The notes under the pieces are model-generated. The model made no database searches. It saw only the letters and a list, made by a program, of their open reading frames with translations, and was not told where the DNA came from. Below, piece by piece: positions 1-6,381 of a DNA stretch of 34,695 bases; the first letter of the stretch is position 1; the number at the start of each line of letters is the position of its first letter. The position numbers and the translations under genes were made by a program. Origin of the DNA: JAKSCF01 sp028279945 (lineage in GTDB: Bacteria; Bacillota; Clostridia; Peptostreptococcales; JAAYPU01); NCBI GenBank assembly GCA_028279945.1, contig JANQMT010000144.1, positions 1 through 34,695 of the forward strand. The letters are read 5' to 3'.

Positions 1-83
1 AATGTTGTCTTTCCGTGGTCTACGTGTCCTATTGTTCCAATATTTACGTGGGGTTTGTTTCTTTCAAATTTTGCTTTTGCCAT
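1..83 (-). CDS. tuf: Elongation factor Tu, N-terminal fragment (cut by window edge)
   Basis: Only the first 27 or so codons are inside the window. They read MAKAKFERNKPHVNIGTIGH and continue into VDHGKTT, the start of the G1/P-loop of EF-Tu, the GTPase that delivers aminoacyl-tRNA to the ribosome. The ATG is preceded by AAGGAGG at good spacing. The gene lies about 50 bases downstream of a tRNA-Thr on the same strand and probably shares its promoter. The rest of the gene is outside the window, so integrity cannot be judged. Confidence 0.95.
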   Translation of the reverse strand, partial: MAKAKFERNKPHVNIGTIGHVDHGKTT

Positions 84-135
84 TTCCTTATCCTCCTTAG
101 CAAAGTAGATGATTAGGTATGTTAATTTCTATTAT

Positions 136-212
136 TGGAGCCCATGAGCGGATTCGAACCGCCGATCTCCGCCTTACCAAGGCGACGCTCTAACCTCCTG
201 AGCCACATGGGC
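136..212 (-). tRNA. tRNA-Thr (anticodon GGU)
   Basis: Read on the minus strand this is a complete cloverleaf. The acceptor arms GCCCATG and CATGGGC pair fully, the D-stem is GCTC/GAGC, the anticodon stem TCGCC/GGCGG encloses the loop TTGGTAA with anticodon GGT, and the T-loop is TTCGAAT. The discriminator base is T and CCA is encoded. It sits between sigH and tuf on the same strand and has its own upstream promoter. Confidence 0.95.
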
Positions 213-224
213 ATTTCGCTAATT

Positions 225-253
225 ATTTTACACTTATCCATTATTCATGTCAA
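225..253 (-). promoter_or_regulatory. Sigma-A promoter for tRNA-Thr and tuf
   Basis: On the minus strand TTGACA (248-253) is separated by exactly 17 bases from TAAAAT (225-230). Transcription would start near 218, just before the mature tRNA 5' end at 212. It lies between the sigH stop codon and the tRNA, so tRNA-Thr and tuf can be expressed independently of sigH. Confidence 0.75.
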
Positions 254-279
254 TATCATGTTATATAAAATTTAATCTA

Positions 280-942
280 TTAATACCTGCGATTTTCAAT
301 ATAAACTTCCAGTTTTCTTTTGACTCTTTGTAAAGCATTATCAATAGACTTAATAGGTTTGTTCATATCTTGTGCAATTTCCTGGTAGGATTTACCCATC
401 AAATATTCTTTTAGTACCCGCCACTCTAGATTGCTGAGTGAGTCCGCTACTTTAGATTCTATGTAATCTAATTCTTCTTTAAACACGGTTATGGTTTCGG
501 GATCTGTGACCTTTTCCGATGTCAGCATATCCATTAGTGTTCTCTCCGAATTCTCCTCATATATAGGTTTGCTCAAGGATACGTAGGAATTTAATGGTAT
601 GTGTTTTTGTCTTGTTGCACTTTTAATAGCCGTAATAATTTGTCTTTTGATGCACATCTCTGCAAAAGCTTTGAATGTTGCCTGCTTGTCCTCATTATAA
701 TCTCTAATGGCTTTGAAAAGCCCGATCATTCCTTCTTGAATAATATCTTCCCTGTCCGCCCCAATTAAAAAATATGCTTTCGCTTTATTTTTTACAAACT
801 TCTTATACTTCTGTATTAAAGACTCTTGAGCTGCTCCATCCCCTTGTCTGGCTAGCTTAACAATTTCTTCATCCTTGTAATTTTCGTAGTAAAATTCCAT
901 TTCATCTTTTTGTACATCTGTTGTTGTTACTGATTGATTCAC
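280..942 (-). CDS. sigH: RNA polymerase sigma-H factor (SigH/Spo0H)
   Basis: This 220-residue sigma-70 family protein has the layout of SigH, the sigma factor for entry into sporulation and other transition-state genes. Region 2 spans about residues 35-110, with REDIIQEGMIGLFKAIRDY for core binding and the -10 reading helix around FAEMCIKRQIITAIK. Region 4 spans about residues 160-215, with a helix-turn-helix around MGKSYQEIAQDMNKPIKSID. The start is a GTG 8 bases after GGAGG; no ATG has a better site. It follows yacP on the same strand as in Bacillus, but a 132-bp gap contains its own promoter and possible Spo0A sites. Confidence 0.95.
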   Translation of the reverse strand: MNQSVTTTDVQKDEMEFYYENYKDEEIVKLARQGDGAAQESLIQKYKKFVKNKAKAYFLIGADREDIIQEGMIGLFKAIRDYNEDKQATFKAFAEMCIKRQIITAIKSATRQKHIPLNSYVSLSKPIYEENSERTLMDMLTSEKVTDPETITVFKEELDYIESKVADSLSNLEWRVLKEYLMGKSYQEIAQDMNKPIKSIDNALQRVKRKLEVYIENRRY

Positions 943-975
943 CCTTTATCCCTCCTGATTAATAGCAAAATTCAA

Positions 976-1004
976 TTGACAAAACATTCAAAAAATTTGT
1001 CAAA
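976..1004. promoter_or_regulatory. Inverted pair of Spo0A-box-like sites in the sigH leader
   Basis: TTGACAAA (976-983) and TTTGTCAA (996-1003) form a perfect 8-bp inverted repeat with a 12-base spacer. The plus-strand copy TTTGTCAAA (996-1004) fits the Bacillus 0A-box consensus TTTGTCRAA at all nine positions; the minus-strand copy TTTGTCAAT fits eight of nine. The two are 20 bp apart, about two helical turns. They lie downstream of the predicted sigH start site, where a bound regulator could block elongation. That Spo0A binds here is inference. Confidence 0.45.
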
Positions 1005-1035
1005 AATGCTCAGAACCATTGCAATAAGCATATTC

Positions 1036-1064
1036 ATTATATCTTATGGTCCCATAATCGTCAA
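1036..1064 (-). promoter_or_regulatory. Sigma-A promoter of sigH
   Basis: On the minus strand TTGACG (1059-1064) and a perfect TATAAT (1036-1041) are 17 bases apart. The predicted start near 1029 leaves a leader of about 90 bases. The spacer holds the short inverted repeat TTATGG-2 bases-CCATAA (1044-1057), a possible operator between the two hexamers. Confidence 0.75.
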
Positions 1065-1074
1065 TCTTTATTCT

Positions 1075-1593
1075 TTATTCTTTTTTCTTTCTCCATTCAT
1101 CCAACATTTTTGCAGTTTTTTTATCGATTCTTTCATAAAGTAAGCTTTTTTCTTTATTAATGGTATCGGTTTTTATCTCAATGTTTTTAACATTTTGTTC
1201 TATTTCTATCAACAGCTCTCTGGAAGAAATTCTAATACCTCCACTTCCCATAATCACTTGCTGTTCGGCCCAATCTGATGTAGCAACACGAACTTCATTG
1301 CGGCGGTTTCTTGTCAGTTCCTTAACTTTAATTTCTATAAAAGAGTCTGCTGTTTGATTTTCTTTTGTAAATACAATATTTATGCCCATTAACTGATCTT
1401 GTCTATCTTCAACACCTTTTACCTGATGGGCATCAAATATGACCCAAATCTCCTGCCCCGTATAAGATTTATAATCTGCTAAAAGGTCAATGAGTTTGCT
1501 TCTCGCTTCTTCCAAAGAGATCTCAGCAGCTTCTTTTAGAACGGCCCATGAGTTAATAATGTTATACCCATCTATTAATAAATATTTTTTCAC
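1075..1593 (-). CDS. yacP: NYN-domain endoribonuclease, YacP/Rae1 family
   Basis: The 172-residue protein matches the YacP family in length and context. In Bacillus subtilis this protein (Rae1) cleaves certain mRNAs in the ribosomal A site. The PIN-like NYN core shows the N-terminal strand LLIDGYNII (residues 5-13, with the acidic Asp8), FDAH near residue 54, TADSFIE near residue 81, and VATSDW near residue 103. The C-terminal third is basic and charged, consistent with RNA or ribosome contact. The start is GTG, and its G is shared with the TAG stop of rlmB, so the two genes overlap by one base and are probably translationally coupled. Its ribosome-dependent activity here is inferred from the family. 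Confidence 0.88.
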   Translation of the reverse strand: MKKYLLIDGYNIINSWAVLKEAAEISLEEARSKLIDLLADYKSYTGQEIWVIFDAHQVKGVEDRQDQLMGINIVFTKENQTADSFIEIKVKELTRNRRNEVRVATSDWAEQQVIMGSGGIRISSRELLIEIEQNVKNIEIKTDTINKEKSLLYERIDKKTAKMLDEWRKKKE

Positions 1594-2333
1594 TATTCCT
1601 CTTCAGTCCTTTGTCTTACTATATCATACATCAATACCGCTGCAGCTGCCGAAGCATTAAGGGATGTAATTTTACCCTTCATTGGCATCTTGACTTTTAG
1701 ATCACAATTTTCTAACACCAATTTACTGATTCCTTTTCCTTCGCTCCCAATAACAAGGGCCATATTCCCTTTTAAATCTGTTTGAAAATAATTGCTGCCT
1801 TCCATATGTGCTGCAGCTACCCATACACCCAAATCTTTTAATTGCTTTATACATTGGACTAAATTGGACACTCTAACGACAGGAACATGCTCCACAGCAC
1901 CTGCTGATGCCTTAATGGTCGTAGCGGTTAATCCCACAGACCTTCTTTTGGGAATAATTACACCATGCGCTCCCGCAGCATCTGCCGTCCTGATAATAGC
2001 CCCTAGATTTTGAGGATCTTCTATACCGTCTAATATAATGATAAATAAATCCTCTTGACGTGTTTTTGCTCTAAATATAACATCCTCCAACTCTGAATAT
2101 TCATAGGCGGACGCATGTGCCACTACACCCTGATGGGATTGGGTATTGGCATGTTTATCCATATATTGCTTTTCAACAAACTGAATAGGAATACCTTTAT
2201 CTTTGGCTATCCCAATAATCTTTTTTGCAGAACCTTGATCGGCACCTTTAGCTATTAAAATTTTTTCTATTGTCCTTTCAGCCTTTAGCGCTTCTAGGAC
2301 CGGATTTCTTCCTTCAATAGTGGATTCTTTCAT
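1593..2333 (-). CDS. rlmB: 23S rRNA (guanosine-2'-O-)-methyltransferase, RlmB/TrmH family
   Basis: The 246-residue SPOUT methyltransferase has an N-terminal substrate-binding domain (residues 1-75, opening with EGRNPVLEAL) and a knotted catalytic domain. The three SPOUT motifs are visible: DGIEDPQNLGAIIRTADAAG, VIGSEGKGIS, and a C-terminal KMPMKGKITSLNASAAAAV. Family members transfer a methyl group from S-adenosylmethionine to a ribose in 23S rRNA. The ATG overlaps the thyX stop as ATGA and the stop overlaps the yacP start by one base, which places it firmly in the operon. The exact target nucleotide cannot be read from sequence. Confidence 0.93.
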   Translation of the reverse strand: MKESTIEGRNPVLEALKAERTIEKILIAKGADQGSAKKIIGIAKDKGIPIQFVEKQYMDKHANTQSHQGVVAHASAYEYSELEDVIFRAKTRQEDLFIIILDGIEDPQNLGAIIRTADAAGAHGVIIPKRRSVGLTATTIKASAGAVEHVPVVRVSNLVQCIKQLKDLGVWVAAAHMEGSNYFQTDLKGNMALVIGSEGKGISKLVLENCDLKVKMPMKGKITSLNASAAAAVLMYDIVRQRTEEE

Positions 2334-3100
2334 GCCGAGTCTCTACTTCCTAAATATATTTCTCTCTTTTGAGCTGCTTGTCCACAAGTCATAGTGCCTT
2401 CCGGACAAGATCCATTCACACAATTAGGGCCTGCATATTGGAAAAGCGTAGGTGCCGCCTCTTTAACCAATCGAAGCATTTCGTCAGCCAACCGGCGAAT
2501 TTCCCATTGCGCTCTGTCACAGCATCTAACCTTGAAAAAATGCATCAATGTTCTAGCATTCATAGTGAAAACAATTTTTGTCTCACAGGCATTGGGAAAT
2601 ACGTATCTGGCATCTTCGATCGACATTTTTTCTGCCAATCTTTTGGCTTCCTTTTCAGTCTTCCCTTCCTGAATGAGTTGATTAAAGTTACATGCAAACA
2701 GTTCTTCCGTTATCTGGTTGTAAGCGTTATGGTCTTTTTCCATGGCCTCAACAAATATCTTTTTGGCTGCGTCATTTCCCTGGATGCTTGGAGGTATGAT
2801 GTACTCGAATTGGTCAAGCTTTACATATCTTTGAGATTGTTGTGAATAGGATGCTATTCTATGCCTTACCAACTGATGGGTTAATACCCTGCTGACCCCT
2901 TCAACTGCAAAGGTAAAGTTCACGTGTTCAATAGGTGATTCGTGTCCCATTTCTACAAGCATTTCTAAAAATTGTTCTGTCTTTTCTTTCGTGAGATTTT
3001 CAATTATTTCTGTGGCTCCAACTTTTGAGTAGCATAGCTTAGCAGCAGATGCAATAACCTTTTCAGGTTCCGGTGTGTGTGATACTAATATAACCCTCAT
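2330..3100 (-). CDS. thyX: Flavin-dependent thymidylate synthase ThyX
   Basis: ThyX makes dTMP from dUMP with methylene-tetrahydrofolate, FAD and NADPH. The signature RHRx3Sx4SxR is intact as RHRIASYSQQSQR at residues 79-91. HESPIEHVNFTF (residues 53-64) and the Arg-rich NARTLMHFFKVRCC segment are also typical. After the catalytic domain there is a tail with three cysteines, Cys227, Cys232 and Cys239 (C-x4-C-x6-C), in a Gly-rich stretch; its role is not known to me. A strong GGAGG precedes the ATG. It sits between a small membrane protein and rlmB, where Bacillus has no thyX. Confidence 0.95.
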   Translation of the reverse strand: MRVILVSHTPEPEKVIASAAKLCYSKVGATEIIENLTKEKTEQFLEMLVEMGHESPIEHVNFTFAVEGVSRVLTHQLVRHRIASYSQQSQRYVKLDQFEYIIPPSIQGNDAAKKIFVEAMEKDHNAYNQITEELFACNFNQLIQEGKTEKEAKRLAEKMSIEDARYVFPNACETKIVFTMNARTLMHFFKVRCCDRAQWEIRRLADEMLRLVKEAAPTLFQYAGPNCVNGSCPEGTMTCGQAAQKREIYLGSRDSA

Positions 3101-3114
3101 TACTGACTCCTCCT

Positions 3115-3504
3115 TTATGTATCCTTTTCTGCAACAGGCTTTGCTGTTACAGAGAATTGTTTAACCGGGATAATGCCAAATAAATATCCTCTTACGCCGG
3201 CAGTATATCTTACACTTAATATTCTTCGAACTGTCTCATTGGTATTTGGGTCTACATATTCTATTTCTATGGGTGTACTTTCGTCTGCTATAAACATTTT
3301 ATATACTCGGTAAGTCATAATATGAAAATCTGTCAGCACACCCTCATACTTCTCATCTACCGAATACTCTACAAAGTCTTTAAATTGTTGGGGCTCTCCT
3401 TCAAGATTTTTCACTTCATCCAAAAATACAGATTTAACAGTTAGAACCACAAATAAAACAATTATTACAATCAACATGCTTTTTTCTCTTGCATTCATTT
3501 TCAT
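3115..3504 (-). CDS. Uncharacterised small membrane-anchored protein
   Basis: I do not recognise this 129-residue protein. It has one N-terminal hydrophobic helix (about residues 9-28, LIVIIVLFVVLTVKSVFL) after a short positive stretch, then a soluble domain of about 100 residues rich in beta-type sequence with Tyr, Val and Glu, including YEGVLTDFHIMTYRVY. Topology suggests the soluble part faces outside, with no lipobox. It starts 5 bases after the mrnC stop, and its own stop abuts the thyX ribosome site, so it is an integral operon member rather than a spurious frame. A DUF4330-like fold is possible but only a guess. Confidence 0.75.
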   Translation of the reverse strand: MKMNAREKSMLIVIIVLFVVLTVKSVFLDEVKNLEGEPQQFKDFVEYSVDEKYEGVLTDFHIMTYRVYKMFIADESTPIEIEYVDPNTNETVRRILSVRYTAGVRGYLFGIIPVKQFSVTAKPVAEKDT

Positions 3505-3509
3505 TTTAT

Positions 3510-3935
3510 TTATTTTCCTTCCAATAAGTTAGGATTAATCACTCTTACAGATTTAGTCATTAAATACTCCAGTCTTTCTTCTTTTTTTAATAAAAACAAA
3601 TACCCTAATAACGCTTCAAACCCAGTGGCTTGTCTATATGCCGTATGACTGGCATTTTTAGGCACAGAAATATTTTTACTATTTCTTGCTCTTCTAACGA
3701 TTGCAGCTTCCTTATCATCCAATTCATCGGCAATGTGCTGTAGAGCCAAAGCTTGGCTGCTGGCTTTGACATAATCTACAGATTGCTTATGCATGGTATT
3801 AACTTTTCCGCCTGACTGAACCACAAGTGTTCTTACAAATAGTTCGTAAACACTATCTCCAATGTAGGCCAACACCGTAGCATTCATTTGTTGTGAATCA
3901 TATTTTAAATCACTGTGGTCAAAAAAATTCATCAT
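3510..3935 (-). CDS. mrnC: Mini-ribonuclease III (MrnC)
   Basis: This 141-residue protein is an RNase III catalytic domain without a double-stranded RNA binding domain, as in Mini-III, which trims 23S rRNA precursor ends in Bacillus. The signature AYIGDSVYELFVR (residues 23-35, with catalytic Asp27) and the second acidic motif TGFEALLGYLFL (Glu107) are intact. Two ATGs lie in tandem at the start; GAGGTAG upstream supports either. The ribosome site overlaps the cysS stop, so it is coupled to cysS as in Bacillus. Confidence 0.93.
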   Translation of the reverse strand: MMNFFDHSDLKYDSQQMNATVLAYIGDSVYELFVRTLVVQSGGKVNTMHKQSVDYVKASSQALALQHIADELDDKEAAIVRRARNSKNISVPKNASHTAYRQATGFEALLGYLFLLKKEERLEYLMTKSVRVINPNLLEGK

Positions 3936-3946
3936 GATTTCTACCT

Positions 3947-5350
3947 CTATTGCTCCCTGACGATTCTGATCCCTTGTGGTGTGTCTTCAAGGATAATGCC
4001 TTTTGATCTCAACTCATCTCTAATCTCATCTGCACGAGCAAAGTTCTTTTCTTTTCTTGCCTGTTGACGCTCTTCTACCAGGTTTAGCACTTCATCATCC
4101 ACATCGTCTTTAGCATCTTTTTGTAATAAGCCTAATACTCCCACAAGTTCTTCAAACAGATCATAGCATTTTTTAATCAGTGTTTTAGATGAATTTTCAG
4201 TTAGATATCCATTCACATCTCTTACCAACTCGAATACTGCACTAATTGCATCGGCAGTGTTCAGATCATCTTCCATAGCCTCGATAAACTTATCTTTATG
4301 TTTATAAATATCTTCCGCTTTTGTTACCTCTTCAGGAAGCAATTCATTATCTTTTGCATTGTTTAATAGGTGCTTCATGTTATGTTTTGCGTTGCTCAAC
4401 CTTGCTAAAGAATTTTTAGCTTGATCCATTAGTTCTCTACTAAAATTAATGGGGCTTCTATAATGTCCGGAAATCAAGAAAAATCTTACAGCTTCCGGAT
4501 CGTATTCTTTTAAAATATCTCTAACCATGAAAAAATTTCCTTTTGACTTTGACATTTTTTCATTGTTAATATTGATAAATTCATTATGCATCCAATAGTT
4601 GGCAAATCTTTTTCCCGTCAACGCTTCACTTTGTGCAATCTCGTTTTCGTGATGTGGGAAAATTAAATCTTGGCCACCAGCATGGATATCAATGGTCTCT
4701 CCTAAATATTTGGTTGACATAACAGAACACTCAATATGCCAGCCCGGTCTTCCTCTGCCCCATGGCGTATCCCATGCGATTTCATCTTCTTGTTTTTGAG
4801 ATTTCCACAGAGCAAAATCCATTGGGTTCTTTTTCCTTGCATCTATATCGATACGGGCTCCGGATTCTAATTCCTGCGTATTTTGTTTAGATAATTTACC
4901 ATAGTCTTCAAATGCTTTTGTATTATAAAAAACATCTCCATTAACCGTATAAGCATATCCTTTATCAATAAGGGATTGAATAAATTTTATAATTTCATTC
5001 ATATTCTCAGTTACTCGAGGATGAATGGTAGCAGGCTTGATATTAAGGGCCTCTGCATCTTTAAAATATTCTTTAATGTATTTCTCATTAATCTCAGAAG
5101 GCGTTTTACCTTCTTCACGAGCTCTATTAATAATCTTATCATCTACATCGGTAAAATTTTGTACATATTTTACATTATATCCTCTGTATTCAAGATATTT
5201 TCGTAATGTATCAAAGATAACAAAAGGTCGAGCATTTCCTATATGGAAATAATTATATACCGTAGGTCCGCATACATAAACCTTTAATTCATTTTCATCA
5301 ATAGGAACAAAATCTTCTTTCTTACGATTTAAGGTATTATAGATCTTCAT
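3947..5350 (-). CDS. cysS: Cysteine--tRNA ligase
   Basis: Class I aminoacyl-tRNA synthetase of 467 residues that charges tRNA-Cys. The HIGH motif is FHIGN (residues 35-39), KMSKS is exact at residues 265-269, and the zinc site is visible as Cys27, Cys208 in WHIECS, and HHENE near residue 233. The C-terminal helical domain ends in the usual RADEIRDELRSKGIILEDTPQG. It follows cysE by 14 bases and lies behind the cysteine T-box, so synthetase and cysteine synthesis would be induced together by uncharged tRNA-Cys. Confidence 0.97.
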   Translation of the reverse strand: MKIYNTLNRKKEDFVPIDENELKVYVCGPTVYNYFHIGNARPFVIFDTLRKYLEYRGYNVKYVQNFTDVDDKIINRAREEGKTPSEINEKYIKEYFKDAEALNIKPATIHPRVTENMNEIIKFIQSLIDKGYAYTVNGDVFYNTKAFEDYGKLSKQNTQELESGARIDIDARKKNPMDFALWKSQKQEDEIAWDTPWGRGRPGWHIECSVMSTKYLGETIDIHAGGQDLIFPHHENEIAQSEALTGKRFANYWMHNEFININNEKMSKSKGNFFMVRDILKEYDPEAVRFFLISGHYRSPINFSRELMDQAKNSLARLSNAKHNMKHLLNNAKDNELLPEEVTKAEDIYKHKDKFIEAMEDDLNTADAISAVFELVRDVNGYLTENSSKTLIKKCYDLFEELVGVLGLLQKDAKDDVDDEVLNLVEERQQARKEKNFARADEIRDELRSKGIILEDTPQGIRIVREQ

Positions 5351-5364
5351 TATATGTTTTCCTC

Positions 5365-6012
5365 CTAGTTTTCTTTTTGCTTATGCATTTTACTTTCTAA
5401 TAATACTATTCTTCTTCTTAGGCATTCTAATTCATGCATGACAGGATCCGGTAAATCTACCTGATCTAAATCGGCTTTTTCAATTTTTTCTCCACCTCGT
5501 TTAACAACTCTTCCAGGAACACCTACAACGGTACAGTTAGGAGGCACTTCTTTTAGTACCACAGAACCCGCTCCTATTTTGGAATTATCTCCTACTGTAA
5601 AAGGACCTAGTACTTTTGCTCCACTGCTAATAACAACATTATTCCCTATTGTAGGATGTCTCTTTCCAACGTCTTTCCCGGTTCCACCTAAAGTAACGGC
5701 TTGATAAATGGTTGCATCATTTCCTATTTCAGCAGTTTCTCCAATGACTACAGCCATACCATGATCTATAAAGCATCCTCTTCCAATGGTTGCTCCAGGA
5801 TGAATTTCGATCCCGGTGAAAAACCTAGATATTTGGGAAATGATTCTAGCTAAAAGTTTTAATCCTATTTTATAAAAGCCATGCGCTATTCTATGACAAA
5901 TTAATGCGTGCACCCCCGGATAGCATAAGAGTATTTCAAATCCATTTCGGGCTGCCGGATCTCTTTCTAGGGCTGCATTGATGTCACTTTTGACATCTCT
6001 TATAAAAGACAT
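5365..6012 (-). CDS. cysE: Serine O-acetyltransferase (CysE/EpsC type)
   Basis: The enzyme makes O-acetylserine from serine and acetyl-CoA, the first step of cysteine synthesis; CysK, encoded at 21294-22217, uses the product. The 215-residue protein is the short Gram-positive form: an N-terminal helical part (residues 1-70), then left-handed beta-helix hexapeptide repeats (about residues 73-175), including HPGATIGRGCFIDHG and GAGSVVLKEVPP. The C-terminus is a charged helix ending in KQKEN, so it lacks the terminal isoleucine that lets enterobacterial CysE dock in CysK. AAGGAGGATAAAAAA precedes the ATG. Confidence 0.95.
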   Translation of the reverse strand: MSFIRDVKSDINAALERDPAARNGFEILLCYPGVHALICHRIAHGFYKIGLKLLARIISQISRFFTGIEIHPGATIGRGCFIDHGMAVVIGETAEIGNDATIYQAVTLGGTGKDVGKRHPTIGNNVVISSGAKVLGPFTVGDNSKIGAGSVVLKEVPPNCTVVGVPGRVVKRGGEKIEKADLDQVDLPDPVMHELECLRRRIVLLESKMHKQKEN

Positions 6013-6053
6013 TTTTTTATCCTCCTTTAATAATATCGCAATCTTGTATTGCT

Positions 6054-6094
6054 GAAAAAATAAAAAATCTTCATCTCTTTCAGAGACGAAGATT
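6054..6094 (-). terminator. Intrinsic terminator of the cysE T-box
   Basis: On the minus strand the arms at 6082-6094 and 6066-6078 form a 13-bp stem (one G-U) with a very short loop, followed by TTTTTTATTTTTT. It directly follows the T-box core, which would compete with it in the antiterminator. Confidence 0.9.
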
Positions 6095-6378
6095 CCGCGG
6101 TTCCACTCTGTTTAGAATAGTGTCCTGTTTTCCACAGACAAACTTTAATGTTTCTCCATGGCATGACACTAAGCTCAACTTATATGCTTTAACGCAGCAC
6201 GCGGCCAAAAACCCTACTTTATTGGTTACATCTTGATACCCATACAAGATATGACCAATATTCAGGCAGCTGTTTATAGGGGCACTCAGCTGGGAATAAT
6301 CCTAAAATTGCTCTCAGCGCTTTCACAATTCATCTCTGTCGGCATTCATCAGCTTACTTTCCTAATCATTACATTATT
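6054..6378 (-). promoter_or_regulatory. T-box leader, cysteine specifier, controlling cysE-cysS
   Basis: The minus strand carries the T-box core AGTGGAACCGCGG (within 6091-6110) followed by a terminator hairpin and U-run. In the 5' part, AGCTG just after an AGTA motif pairs with CAGCT, and AGGG pairs with CCCT, leaving a Stem I internal loop whose 3' side holds TGC (6282-6284), a Cys codon; this is the likely specifier. T-boxes bind uncharged tRNA and switch terminator to antiterminator. The leader begins only a few bases after the gltX stop, leaving no room for a separate promoter, so it should act on readthrough from gltX. The core is clear; the specifier assignment rests on hand folding. 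Confidence 0.9.
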
Positions 6379-6381
6379 TTT

